Below are positions 43,019 through 54,294 of a stretch of DNA of 64,000 nucleotides, piece by piece (position 1 is the first letter of the stretch; each line of letters begins with the position of its first letter). Source of the stretch: Amorphophallus konjac (Eukaryota; Streptophyta; Magnoliopsida; Alismatales; Araceae); NCBI GenBank assembly GCA_022559845.1, contig CM040118.1:161778331-161842330 (forward strand), in the 5' to 3' direction. Under the pieces are notes generated by a model, which saw nothing but the letters and a program-made list of their open reading frames with translations, was not told where the DNA came from and ran no database searches. A program made the translations under genes and the position numbers.

Positions 43019-44002
43019 CTAAGCTAGATCCGGCAAAAACTTATCAGGAATGGATTTAGACTGGCGTGCTGGCGGGCGCGGCTCAGGCAAGGATGGATTA
43101 GATGTACTAGAACAAGATCCTACTTCTCTAAACCTAACGTACTCTACTTCCCTAGACCCGACGAACCCTATATCTAACATAGGAGAAAGGAAATATAATG
43201 GAAGGGAAGCAGGGGCCTCATGCCCCTGGGAGGAGGACGGGCAGAAGACAGCGAAATCCTCCACTGAAATCTCCGTTTCAAATTTAACATTTTTTTTGGA
43301 GATCAGTGGAGATCATGCAACAAGATGAAGATGAGGGAGGAGGGAGGGCGAGAGGATAGATAGACGGGTCGATGATATCGAGGAGGGGATCAGAGGAGGA
43401 GAAGAATGGAGTAGAAGGATCGATGGGCGGTGAGTGCCCACAATCACAGATTTTAATGATGAGAAAATCAGTCAGATTCTGGAATAGCAGAGGGTTGATC
43501 ATGATAGGAGGTGAGCGGGGTATGAAATCCAACTTTTGAAAGAATGAGAATAAACGGGAAGAAGACCAAGTGAAAATGACGAGTAAGCTCCCCCTTTCTC
43601 GCGGACGATAAGCCGACTTCTTTGGCACATACGGCACAAGCAGCACCTCCTGATTTATTTGGCAGCCTTCTTCATAGAACAATCTTGCAAATGCTTGACT
43701 AAAATCCATCATATCATGAACATGCCCCTTAGGCAGCAATGGAGGGCCATCGACTGTACAAGCTGTGTCTTCTTACTTGAGCTGACTTGGTGGCACTTTT
43801 AATGTACCTGGCTGGAGAGGGCCCCTGACAAAGTGTTGATGGTAGTCCCAAGTTCACGGTCCTGAGTCGCCCAGAACTGATAATGAGGATTCTCGGTAAC
43901 CGAGGCCCCTCCTGTTCATTTTCCTGCCCTTGGGGACCGGCTTGGTCCGCCCCTGTAACTGTACCCCAAGGCCTCTCCCTGGCTGATAGCCCAACTTCAG
44001 TA
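43019..44002 (-). pseudogene. pol: Protease-to-RT linker of the Tat-like polyprotein, broken
   Basis: The part at 43019-43264 (ending PDKFLPDLA) is in frame with the RT. At 43284-43739 a different frame reads KGHVHDMMDFSQAFARLFYE, a plausible polyprotein segment, so at least one frameshift separates them. From 43740 to 44002 the frame is degraded. The CACTA element cuts it at 44003. Confidence 0.6.
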
Positions 44003-44545
44003 CACTACCAGAAAAGGTGGGATTTCAGACGGCCAGCTTCCGTCTGAAATCTGTCTGAAATTCCGTCTGAACTCCGTTTTGTAACGGATTTCGTACGAAT
44101 TTCGGACGGAAAGAGGCCGTCTCATATTTTTGGTTACAAATTTCAGACAGATTAGTATCTGTCACAAATTCCGTCTGAAATTTCAAACAGAAAAAGTCCG
44201 TGTCAAATCCCGTCTGTAAATACAAGTTTCGGACAGATTAATATCAGTCACAAATGCCGTCTGAAATTTGACACGGAATCTTTTCCGTCTGAAATGCTGT
44301 CTGAAATTTATTCCGTCTGAAATTTCACACGGATAATATTCCGTGTGAAACACCGTCTGAATTTATCCATCTGAAATACCATTTCAATATCCGTCTGAAA
44401 TTTCAGATGTACATTTCAGACGCATACGACGAAATTCGTCTGAAATTTGAGACGTAGACGCACAAATACGTTCAGACGGATATATGTCATCTGAAATACC
44501 GTCTGTTATCCGTCTGAAAATTCAGACGGATCTGTCTGAAAATCA
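44003..44545. repeat. Left terminal inverted repeat and subterminal TCCGTCTGAAAT array
   Basis: About 25 copies of the 10-12 bp word TTCAGACGGA in both orientations, often as facing pairs, begin right after the terminal repeat. In CACTA elements such subterminal repeats are the binding sites of the second element-encoded protein (TNP1/TnpA type). Confidence 0.9.
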
Positions 44546-44714
44546 GTCTGAAGAAACTTCCATTAAATTTTTTAAAAAATACAAAATTATTTTAAAAAAA
44601 CATATTAAAATTCATAAATAAGAAAACACATAAATAACCTGTTAAAATTCTAATGACTAAAAACAAAACACATAAATAAGAAACTCAACATTCATAGATA
44701 AAAAAATATGATGA

Positions 44715-44800
44715 TCAAATATCCTCCTCCATATCGTCCATATCCTCGTCCCTGCCCTGCTCACCTCCTCTGTCGCCGCCCGCAGAAGCATCCTCCTACA
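44715..44800 (-). pseudogene. Possible last exon of the second CACTA protein
   Basis: Minus strand reads an acidic C-terminus including GGDRGGEQGRDEDMDDMEED and then a stop, preceded by a TAG-like splice acceptor region. Acidic ends of this kind occur in plant CACTA-associated proteins. No upstream exon could be recognised, so the call is tentative. Confidence 0.3.
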
Positions 44801-44977
44801 TTAACAAAATAATATTCATTCATAGATAAAAAAATTAGTGCGGAGATAAATTAAATATTTTATTACATTGGATAAATTGAAATCAAACATAATATCAAAT
44901 TGATAACTGCATAGATTTTATAAACCCCAACAAATCTAGCTGTCATCAGTAATTTAAATTAATTACATTTAGAGACT

Positions 44978-46200
44978 ACACTTTTGAGCGTCGGCCCCAA
45001 ACCGGGTATCCGATTTGGATCTCGACAGTTCTCACAAGTCTCTTTTATGTCCCAGGTCCTGTTGGAATGATCGGCACACCGATCAGACCGGTATTTCAAA
45101 TTTTAGACCCCCGGACCCTGGCTTCTTTAATTTTAGACTAAGTGTATTTACAAAATGCACTTTTGAGCGTCGGCCCCAAACTGGGTATCCGATTTGGATT
45201 CCGCCATCTCTCACAAGTCTCTTTTATCTCCCAGGTCCTGTTGGAATGATCGGCACGCCGATCTGACCGATATTTCAGATTTTGGACCCCCGACCCGACT
45301 TCTTTAATTTTAGACTAAGTGTATTTAGAAAATATATTTTTGAGCGTCGGCCCCAAACCGGGTATCCGATTTGGATCTTGCAAGTTCTCACAAGTCTCTT
45401 TTATCTCCCAGGTGCTGTTGGAATGATCGGCACACCGATTAGACCGGTATTTCAGATTTTAGACTTCGGACCCCCACTTCTTTAATTTTAGACTAAGTGT
45501 ATTTAGAAAATGCACTTTTGAGCGTCGGCCCCAAACCGGGTATCCGATTTGGATCTCGACAGTTCTCACAAGTCTCTTTTATGTCCCAGGTCCTGTTGGA
45601 ATGATCGGCACACCGATCAGACCGGTATTTCAAATTTTAGACCCCCGGACCCTGGCTTCTTTAATTTTAGACTAAGTGTATTTACAAAATGCACTTTTGA
45701 GCGTCGGCCCCAAACCGGGTATCCGATTTGGATTTTGCCAGTTCTCACAAGTCTCTTTTATCTCCCAGGTCATGTTGGAATGATCGGCACGCCGATCAGA
45801 CCGGTATTTCAGATTTTAGACCCCTGGACCCCGACTTCTTTAATTTTAGACTAAGTGTATTTACAAAATGCACTTTTGAGCGTCGGCCCCAAACTGGGTA
45901 TCCGATTTGGATTCCGCCAGTTCTCACAAGTCTCTTTTATGTCCCAGGTCCTGTTGGAATGATCGGCACGCCGATCAGACCGGTATTTCAGATTTTAGAC
46001 CTCCGGACCCCAACTTCTTTAATTTTAGACTAAGTGTATTTACAAAATACACTTTTGAGCGTCGGCCCCAAACCGGGTATCCAATTTGGATCTCGAAAGT
46101 TCTCACAAGTCTCTTTTATCTCCCAGGTCCTGTTGGAATGATTGGCACACCGATCAGACCGGTATTTCTGATTTTAGACCCCTGGACCCCGACTTCTTTT
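44978..46200. repeat. Seven-copy 179-bp tandem repeat inside the CACTA element
   Basis: Units start near 44980, 45157, 45337, 45515, 45694, 45873 and 46052 with ACTTTTGAGCGTCGGCCCC and run through GGTATCCGATTTGGAT, CCTGTTGGAATGATCGGCAC and TTTAATTTTAGACTAAGTG. Units 1 and 4 are almost identical, suggesting a higher-order event. Repeating 100-residue frames on plus are by-products. Confidence 0.93.
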
Positions 46201-46294
46201 CAATCAGCAATCGAACCCTCCACCTTCGCCTTGTTACGAACTTTCATTTTTAATTCATGCATGCACCTACAAGAACAAGTTACATGGCAATGAA

Positions 46295-47335
46295 ATGTAC
46301 CAACCATGGGCGACATTTAACTTAACAAAAATTCTGACATACCTCTCAAATGGATACATCCATCGAAATTATACTGGTCCTCCGACAATAGCCTCGTATG
46401 GCAAATGGACGACCAGGTGCTCCATCGAATCAAAGAATGCCGGAGGAAATATCTTCTCGAGCTTACAAACGGTTGTGACCACAATTTCTTTGATAGTTTG
46501 TACATCCCTTAGTCTGAGTTCTGATGCACATAAAATCTTCAAAACTGACTCAGCTCGGTCAGTGCTCCCCATATAGGCTTTGGCAATATGTCACGGAATG
46601 TAATGGGCAGAAGTCTCTCCATGAACACATGACAGTCGTGACTTTTCAGACCATATATTGTTCCCTCATTAACATTCACACAACGGGCTATGTTGGATGC
46701 ATATCCATCTGGGAATCTCAACTGTTTCAACCACTGGCACACTTCCTTGATCTGTGTATCATTAAACACATAAGTTACTTTAGGCTGCATAGTTTTTCCA
46801 TTTACGTGCTGTAATTCCAGTTCTGGACGTTTATAAAGCATCTTTAAGTCCATACGCACTTTGGCATTATCCTTTGTTTTGCCTTTAACATTCATGATCG
46901 TATTGAACACATTATCAAAAAAATTCTTCTCCGTATGCATAACATCCAGATTGTGTTGTACAAGAAGAGTTGACCCATAAGGTAATTCCCAGAAAATACT
47001 TTTCTTGTTCCTGTTGTGATCCTTTCCAAAGCCAGAGAGTTGGCATGTGCTACCAGACAATTATACTACATCTGTTAAATTTTACAGCCGTGTCGCCATA
47101 TGTCGACCCAACACCCTTTGCAAGTCTGCTTCATCCATTTCAATTGTATTTTTTTAAAGGAGTCTTTTTGCCTTCGAAAAGGATGGTCAGTTGGTAGCAA
47201 CCGCCGATGGCAATCAAACCAGCATGCTTTCCCACCATGTTTCAATACAAATGATTTGGTATCTTCCATGTAGTAAGGACATGCTAACCTCCCATGTGTG
47301 CTTCAACCAGATAGCATTCCATATGCAGGGAAGTC
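46295..47335 (-). pseudogene. TNP2-like CACTA transposase, C-terminal part
   Basis: On minus, after the solo LTR the frame resumes with DFPAYGMLSG, STHGRLACPYYMED, HGGKACWFDCHRRLLP and DHPFRR. It then has YGSTLLVQHNLDVMHTEKNF (catalytic-region HNLDVMH motif) and DCHVFMERLLPITFRD. The end, CKLEKIFPPAFFDSMEHLVV and QYRWMYPFERY, is the DUF4218-type region. Frameshifts lie near 47065 and 46550, plus stops. TNP2-type transposase binds the CACTA ends and cuts the element. This copy cannot be active. Confidence 0.9.
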
Positions 47336-49160
47336 TATGATGAAGTCACCAGTCCGAAGGAACGGAATGTCCCGCGGAGGGTTCATCTATCACCGAGAAA
47401 TATGGGGTAATCGAGAAAATACCGTGAAACATGGGACTATACTCACGGAATGGAACATAGTACCAACACGCATAACCCACTGTCAAAAGGTTACTGAAAA
47501 ACACGAAAATAGAACTATCAGTAAATTGACGTCTGAGATGTGGGTCTTCATTTCATGAATTGACGCCCTTGTCAGGGTCGTCAGTTTATCAAATGACGGC
47601 TGTTCACTCAGTCATTACATATAGATTAATATCTTTAAACATTTCATATTTGCATTTATTATCAAAATGACGCCTCTCATGAAGGCTTTAATTATGTAAA
47701 TAGCGCCCTAGTCAGGGGCGTCATATATAAAATAAAAGGGTAGTATGCACGTCGTCAATTATTTTGTCCAGGAATTTTATTCCCATTTTCACTATTTGTT
47801 TCAATTTGACGCCTATGTATAGGGGCGTCCATTCAAAATAACGACCTAGTCAGGGTCGCTAATTCTTTGTCATAGGATTTGCACCGGGCAGGTACAATCA
47901 CAGACACAAGGTTTATAAAATATGTCTGATCAGGAATCATTTGGCATGAACAGATAGAGAAAAATATCAGGAATTTATTAGTATGATCATGCATCATTTT
48001 TCATGTAGGGATTCATAGTTATTAAATTTTGATCATGCATAATTATTAATTGACTGTTTCAATTGACGACTAGTGATAAGGGCGTCAAATTAAAATAACA
48101 CCTTAATCTGGGGCGTCATTTCAAGAAATACAGAAATCATCATAAAAACTGATAAACCTCTATCAAAAATGAAATCGGTAATTCTTACAGACCTATATGC
48201 ATGTTTATAACTTACTAATTGCAGAGTTTTGCTAAGTCTTGAGAAAACCTACCTTGGTTGGGTGGTTTGGTTGACAGACGCTGAAGAACGGTGAAGAAAA
48301 TAACTGTGAACGATACTCTGTTTCAAACAGAATTTCTGGAAGCAACTCTTTAGCCAAAGCAATAGCCGCACCCCTCGGAAGATGCAGTAGGATGATGAGG
48401 GTGATAATAGCTTCAACAACGTAGTGGGAACAAGGAAGAAGAAGATGATTCTTCTACGTTCCCGACAGGAAGATGATGGTAAGAGCAACAATTGCAGCAG
48501 CTCCTTTGGTCCAGATTAGAACAGCAGGAGCCTCCCACGAACAACTAAAACCTTCAGAAGAAGAAGCAGAAGACAACTTCCTCCCTTCAAGGTATTGACA
48601 GCAAGAGGAAGATGCTGATGAAGAACTGCTATGCAGCAGCACAATAGGAGCAGCAGAACGAAGAGGAACTTCAAGGCAGAAGAGCAGCAGCAGCAGCAAG
48701 ACGTCTTTGGTAATTAGTATTAACGTGAGTTCGATGGAAAGGGGATGGGTATTTATAGGAGAAGAATCCTAATAGGTTCTAAGAATTTTATTAGGATTAG
48801 AACTTCCTTCTTAGAATCCAATTAACATTTTGACTATTCCACGTATTGATCCTTTTCTTAATCTAAACTTACCCAGTTATCATCCTAGTTCGAACCGAAC
48901 ACAAATGGGTCCTTTTGTAATTGACGCCTTAGGTTGGGGAATTTATTTGAAATTGACGCCTGTACAAACAGTCTTCAATTCTTTATTTGACGCCTGTCAT
49001 AGGGGTGTCAATTCTCTAATTCGCGTCTTCACGCCAGTCTTCAATTAATTAGCGCCTTGATTAGAGGCGTTATTTTGTTTTAAGTATTTATATAAGCTAG
49101 GACTCTTATCATTAGTGGATTTATCATCTTATCCCTTTTTCATTAACCAGGGTTGCTACA
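47336..49160 (-). mobile_element. Solo LTR (1.8 kb) splitting the transposase, with GACGCC palindromes
   Basis: Flanked by AAGTC on both sides (47331-47335 and 49161-49165). On minus it starts TGTAGCAACCCTGG and has TCCTATAAATACCC near 48760 as a TATA box and a GA-rich leader. It ends ...TTCATCATA, so the terminal CA seems mutated. The transposase reads WTISDF up to the right border and DFPAYG from the left border. About ten GACGCC...GGCGTC fold-backs lie at 47560-47860, 48064-48118 and 48920-49075. It is solo because no internal region or second LTR is present. Confidence 0.8.
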
Positions 49161-50437
49161 AAGTCACTTATTGTCCACATCAGTGCAGCCTTCATTACAA
49201 AATTTTGCTTCCTACATGCATCATAAGTAACAACTCCATCAGTCCATAATAAATTGAGCTCATCAATCAACGACCTGAGATATATGTCCAAATTTTTTCC
49301 AGGACTTTCTGGACCAGGAATTACTAAGGACAAAAATAGATTTTCTCGCTTCATGCACATGTCCGACGGAAGGTTGTACGGTGTCATGAACACTGGCCAA
49401 CAATAATAAGATGCCACTGAACCACCGAATGGATTAAAACCATATGTGCATAAACCTAATCGAACATTACGTGGCTCCTTTGAGAAAGCAACATGAGTAC
49501 GACTGACGTGCGTCCAAGCTTCACCATCGGCAGGATGATTGATTATATCATTGGCACGGTGTACTCTTTCGGTGTGCCATGTCATATGTCGAACCGTCTT
49601 TGAGGACATATACAGCCGCTGCAGCCTAGGCACACGAGGGAAGTATCACAATGCTTTGTAAGGTACATCTTTTTGCTTTGAATTGCCCCCTCTCATAGGT
49701 TTGAATCTATCATGGTGACAAATAGAACATGATATCTTATCTGCATCATCTTTGTAATATAACATACAGTGATTCGGGCATGCATCTATTTTCACATATC
49801 CAAGTCCTAGCTCATTGACCATCTTTTTAGCACGGTAATAAGTTTCTGGCAACTTCTCGTCTCGAGACAACATACTCTTGATCAAGAGGAGGAGACGGTC
49901 AAAACAAGTCTCACTGATGTGAAATTCAGATATCAAATTCAACAATTGTGACACTGCAGACAACTGAGTGTGCTTTTCACAACCATCTCCCAGTGGCTCA
50001 TCAACATCCCTAAGTAGTTGATAAAATCTTTCGGCTGTCTGGTTCGGCGCTTCTTCCATGTATGCATGTTCCTCATCAACATTAAAACTCGGACTAGCAG
50101 CATCTACAACCATATCCACGTACCCACTTGTGCCTGCAATATTGTCGGGCTCATACCTTAAGTATTCCTTACCATGACACGTCCAATTCGTATAACCATC
50201 CATGAACCCTTTCGTGTACAAATGATGTTGCACATTCCATGGTGAATGTCACCTCAAGTTTCTACAATTTGAACAAGGGCATCGAATGTGAACTTTACGG
50301 TCTGTTGTTGCATTGGGATTCCCCAATGCAAATTGAAAGAAACTCTCAACTCCATGCTTAAAGTCATCCGACACCACCCGATCAACTATTCTACGATACA
50401 TCCATGAACGATCTGTCATCATTTTGCCTGCACCCAA
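49161..50437 (-). pseudogene. TNP2-like CACTA transposase, N-terminal part
   Basis: On minus from 50437: SWMYRRIVDRVVSDDFKHGV and IRCPCSNCRN form the transposase-associated zinc-binding domain; then KGFMDGYTNWTCHGKEY; a linker; DACPNHCMLYYKDD and CSICHHDR (a Cys/His pair region). The core follows with HPADGEAWTHV, NVRLGLCTYGFNPFG, WPVFMTPYNLPSDMCMK, LSLVIPGPESPGKNLD and WTDGVVTYDACRKQNF. A single frame runs through with in-frame TGA at about 50246 and 49644 (the latter is CGA-to-TGA in form). It is split from its C-terminal part by the solo LTR. Confidence 0.92.
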
Positions 50438-50559
50438 TAAATGTTAATACACATCTTTACTTTGAAATCATTACTTCTAAAAACATTCACAACCATTTTC
50501 TCACATCGTTCGCCATAGACCATTTGCCATTGGAAGATGACTATTAATTAGATTATCAC

Positions 50560-50945
50560 TTTTTAACCCATCCATGAAGGTTTGATCGCACAATCACTTA
50601 CTATATGTGTTGCACGATTTGCTAAAAATTTCGGCAGCATCTCCCCACACTTCTCCGATATACCAAAAATATTTATTGATTTTAAAATTTTCTTAAACAC
50701 TTACAAGTAAGTGGCTAAGAAAACACTCAAAATCAATAATGGTATATCAGAGAAGAGTGAGGAGACGCAACTGAAATTCTCAACAAACCATACAAACACA
50801 TATAGTAAATGAATGCCTAAGTGCGATCAAACATTCACAGACTGTCCTAACGGGACAATTCAAGACTTTGAGGTAGATATATACATTCTCGTAAAAAAAT
50901 GAGAACATACACATCAATCCCGAAGTCTTGAACGGGAAGGTTCAT
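50560..50945. repeat. Fold-back sequences upstream of the transposase gene
   Basis: Arms around 50570-50690 and 50735-50845 pair imperfectly: GGTTTGATCGCAC against GTGCGATCAAAC, TTACTATATGTGTT against its complement, and ACTTCTCCGATATACC against GGTATATCAGAGAAG. A second hairpin at 50858-50935 pairs TTCAAGACTTTGAGG with CCGAAGTCTTGAA. They lie in the 5' region of the transposase transcript. The stretch 50440-50560 and 50946-51203 shows no gene. Confidence 0.7.
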
Positions 50946-51203
50946 TGACACAATTTTAACACGCTCTCCTGAGGTGCGTGTAATGTTAGGTCGCACCCAC
51001 GCACCTCAGCTCACAGTGAATGCCCCATGTATTTATCTAACATAAAATTAAATAATAGGGCAATTATCATTATGCATATACCTAGTTAAATAACATCCAA
51101 TTGTTAAAAATTTTCAAATGAAGAACATCAAAGCGAAACAATCCACATTTTTTAGTTAGATCAACATCAAAGATAAATAATATAAATAAGATAAAATAAA
51201 CAA

Positions 51204-52860
51204 ATGGAGCCACATCAGATAGAGGGCTTCAATTTCTTAGTGAGATACCTAGTGGGTGATAACCCTGGATGCTGTATTTTGGCACATGCACCAGGGTCAA
51301 GAAATACTTTCATGCTCATTAGCTTTCTTCAGAGTTTTTTTGGCTAAATATCATTATTCCTAAAGGAATTCTGCCAACGTGAAAGAAAGTTCCATCATTG
51401 GCAAGTAGAAGAACTTCCTCTGTATGACTTCTACTCTGTTAAGGCTGACAATAGATCTCCGCATCTTGATGTTCTTCAAAAATGGGAGGAGAACATGAGT
51501 ATTCTTTTCTTGGGTTATAAGCAGTTTTCTAGAATTATGTGCAATGTAAGAGACGAGATAGGGGCTGCATGTCAGGAGAGGTTACTAAAGGTCTCTAGCC
51601 TTCTCATTTTAGATGAAGGCCATACTCCCAGAAATGAAGACACAAATATTCTTCCTACGCTAGAAAAGGTGCAAACTCTCCGTAAGATGGTCCTTTCAGG
51701 GACACTATTTCAGAATCATATCAAAGAAGTTTTTAATATATTAAATCTAGTGCGTCATAAGTTTGAGAACATGGGCTCGGCACGATCTTGTCATGATGAG
51801 TCCATGTTCAGGAAAACTTACGACACACTAGATTCAATATATTAAAAACTTCTTTGACATGATTCTGAAATAGTGTCTATGAAAGGACCACATTGCGGGG
51901 AGTTTGCACCTTTTCTAGCGTAGAAAGACTATTTGTGTCTTCATTTCTGGGAGTATGGCCTTCATCTAAAATGAGAAGGCTAGGGACCTTTACTAACATC
52001 TCCTAACATGCATCCCCTATCTCGTCTCCTACATCGCACACAATTCTAGAAAACTACTTATAGACCAACAAAAGAATACTCATGTTCTCCTCCCATTTTT
52101 GAGAACATCAAGTTGCTGAGATCTATTGTCAGCCGTAACAGAGTAGAAGTCATACAGAGGAAGTTCTTCTACTTGCCAATGTGTAGCTCCCAAGATATAC
52201 CATCACGAGATGCCATGAGACGAAAGTATCCTGAGTAGAGCATGTATATCAGGTGGCAGTAGGAGGCACCTGAAAGTTGATGCAGAGGTAGGTTTCTTTG
52301 ATATAGTGGAAGAAACATTGCAAAACGAAGATCATTGTAAAAGGAGAATTTCTATCATAAAGGACCTTCGGGAGATGACCGGAGATGTCTTGCACTACTA
52401 CAAAGGTGATTTCTTGGATGAGTTGCCTGGACACATTGATTTCACTGTGCTATTGTGTCTGAGTCCCATATAGAAAAAACTTCTAGAATACTTCACGAAA
52501 TATGAGAAGTTTAAGAGAATTGATGTTGGTAGTGCAGTGTACCTACATCCATGTTTGAAAGATTGTGCTGATTATGCTTCTCGAGACTAGAGTGTCATGA
52601 AAGTGAAAGATCAGGAGATTGATAATCTTTTAGACTCCATAGACTTGAAAGATGGAGTGAAGACAAAATTCTTTTTGAACATTTTGTCAATTGCAGACTC
52701 TGCTGGAGAGAAAGTGATTGTATGATTTCTGGTGACACAAATACTGAGCAGAGGGAATTGGCAATGAAGCAATTCCTCCACTCACCAGATGCTAAGGTTC
52801 TATTTGGTTAAATTAAGACATGTGGAGAGGGCATCTCTCTTATAGGAGTATCCTAGAAGT
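51204..52860 (+). pseudogene. Captured CLASSY3/4-like (CLSY/DRD1-type) SNF2 remodeller fragment
   Basis: Translation in pieces shows the SNF2 ATPase region of the CLSY/DRD1 family. Seen in order: [22 protein letters not shown] (Walker A, degraded from GSGKT); [43 protein letters not shown] (Walker B, DEGH form); [13 protein letters not shown] and [10 protein letters not shown]. After the inverted copy follow [50 protein letters not shown] and, in another frame, EQRELAMKQFLHSPDAKVLF and KTCGEGISLIGVS (helicase C-terminal motifs). CLSY proteins steer RNA polymerase IV to target loci in RNA-directed DNA methylation. The wording TPRNED, QNH and [10 protein letters not shown] favours the CLSY3/4-DRD1 side. 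Stops, frameshifts and the embedded inverted segment rule out a functional protein. Gene capture by CACTA elements is well known. Confidence 0.85.
51396..52181. repeat. Near-perfect 379-bp inverted repeat (long hairpin) of CLSY-like sequence
   Basis: Left arm 51396-51774 and right arm 51801-52181 are reverse complements with roughly 30 mismatches and one single-base gap, about 92% identity by hand count. The loop is about 26 nt (51775-51800). The left arm is the sense CLSY-like coding segment from WQVE to LVR; the right arm is its antisense. Differences spread evenly along the arms, so the duplication is not brand new. Confidence 0.93.
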
Positions 52861-52969
52861 TTAGTATGTATTTATGGGAGGTTTTCATGTGTATAAAAAT
52901 CACCCAATGCCATTCAACCAAATCAAAGGCCTTATGACCCTCTTTGAAAACATGATTTTTCCAGAAAAA

Positions 52970-53865
52970 TGGCATGCAAGATCTAGAGACGCAAAAGGAA
53001 TGCAAGGTGGCTGCCTTTGTTACCAATGGGTGTTGGTCTTTACCACAACCTGTTTCTTCTAAAATGGCAGACCTTTGGAATACAATATCAGGGATCCCTA
53101 TTGCATCAGGTGGAAGAGATGAAATCCGATGGAACCATAATAATGGGCTGTTCACTACAGCACATTGCTGGGAAGTAATAAGAGCAAAAGCTACACCTTT
53201 GCTTTATAGTGAATGGATCTGAAAGGGGCCGACAATTCAAAGAGCCTCTCACTGTCTGTGGCAAGCAGTGTTAAGCAAACTCCCAACTATAAACAATTTA
53301 CAAAAGAGAGGACAACACCTTGCTTCTATGTGCTACTTTTGCAAAAATAATTGTGAATTTTCAGAACATCTATTCTTTGAATGTCCTTACTCTAATTAGA
53401 TTTGGAAAGAAATTCTAAGTAGGCTAGACTTGCACCGGTCTCCTAAAACTCTCAATCTAGAAATTACAAAGCTTGCTAATAACTGCTCTAAGAAAGGGTC
53501 AATTCTGAAGCTGGTGAGAGTGCTACTGAGAACCACAGTTTGGCATATCTGGAAGCAGAGATGTGAAAGAATTTTCCAAGGAGATTATGTGCTTAAAAGC
53601 AATCTTCTAATCCAAATATTGGAAGACAGCCGACACTGCATAGAATTCCATGAAGCATTGACAAGGTTAAAGAGGAAGCAAGATATTAGCATATTCAAAA
53701 GATTTAACATTAATTATAAAGCTCCTTAGAAGTTTTCCACATTTCTAGTTTTTCTAGTATGATATAATGCAATGAAGGGAGGTTATCCGACTGGAGCTAG
53801 AGTAGTCATCTCCAACTTCTTCCGTACATTCTCTTACATAATACAAATCATTACTTATCAAAAAA
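52970..53865 (+). pseudogene. L1-type LINE 3' fragment (end of RT with zf-RVT domain)
   Basis: One frame with two stops reads WNTISGIPIASGGRDEIRW, NNGLFTTAHCWEVIRAK, then LSKLPTINNLQKRG and the zinc-binding CYFCKNNCEFSEHLFFECPY (C-x2-C ... H-x4-C), then VWHIWKQRCERIFQ. This is the C-terminal end of plant L1 LINE reverse transcriptases. It is 5'-truncated at about 52970, as is usual for LINE copies, with a short A-run near 53859. It lies directly after the captured CLSY fragment. Confidence 0.85.
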
Positions 53866-53973
53866 AACATGAAGAATAAAAATATTAAACCAAATCAAAT
53901 GACATGCAATAAGGGCTGTTTTAATGTTAATAGGGAAAAACATCAAGAATAAAAATATCCTCCGCCAAAATGT

Positions 53974-54066
53974 GTCGACTCTGAGAGTCGACACTTTCGA
54001 CTGGATTTTTTGTTTCTTTGCTAGAAGCAGACTTCTCGATGAAATGTGTCGACTGTAAGAGTCGAC
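53974..54066. repeat. Two GTCGAC-N7-GTCGAC 19-bp palindromes
   Basis: GTCGACTCTGAGAGTCGAC at 53974-53992 (perfect palindrome around a central base) and GTCGACTGTAAGAGTCGAC at 54048-54066. Both are followed by a CTTTCG- or CTCTTTC-like word. The same design with N7 is found five times in the copia LTR at 59733-59979. Confidence 0.9.
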
Positions 54067-54294
54067 TCTTTCACCCTGTGTTCAGATTTTGTTCTTTGAC
54101 AAAACACCCGTGAACCCTCATCATAGGGTTTTGAGATGATTCCCAGAATACACCATAGTCCATATGAAGGATGCCGAATGGCATTGAATAATTCATAATA
54201 TATTTCACAAACATGTAGACACATAAGGAAAAAAAAAGCCCTATAATATGGTTCAAAAAATCAAGAATCAGAGGCCTAGCCCGGTTATCTGAGA

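Noticed and set aside
45015..46293. Repeated ~100-residue frames in the 179-bp array
   Set aside because: They are translations of the tandem repeat; 179 is not a multiple of three, so no continuous protein is encoded.
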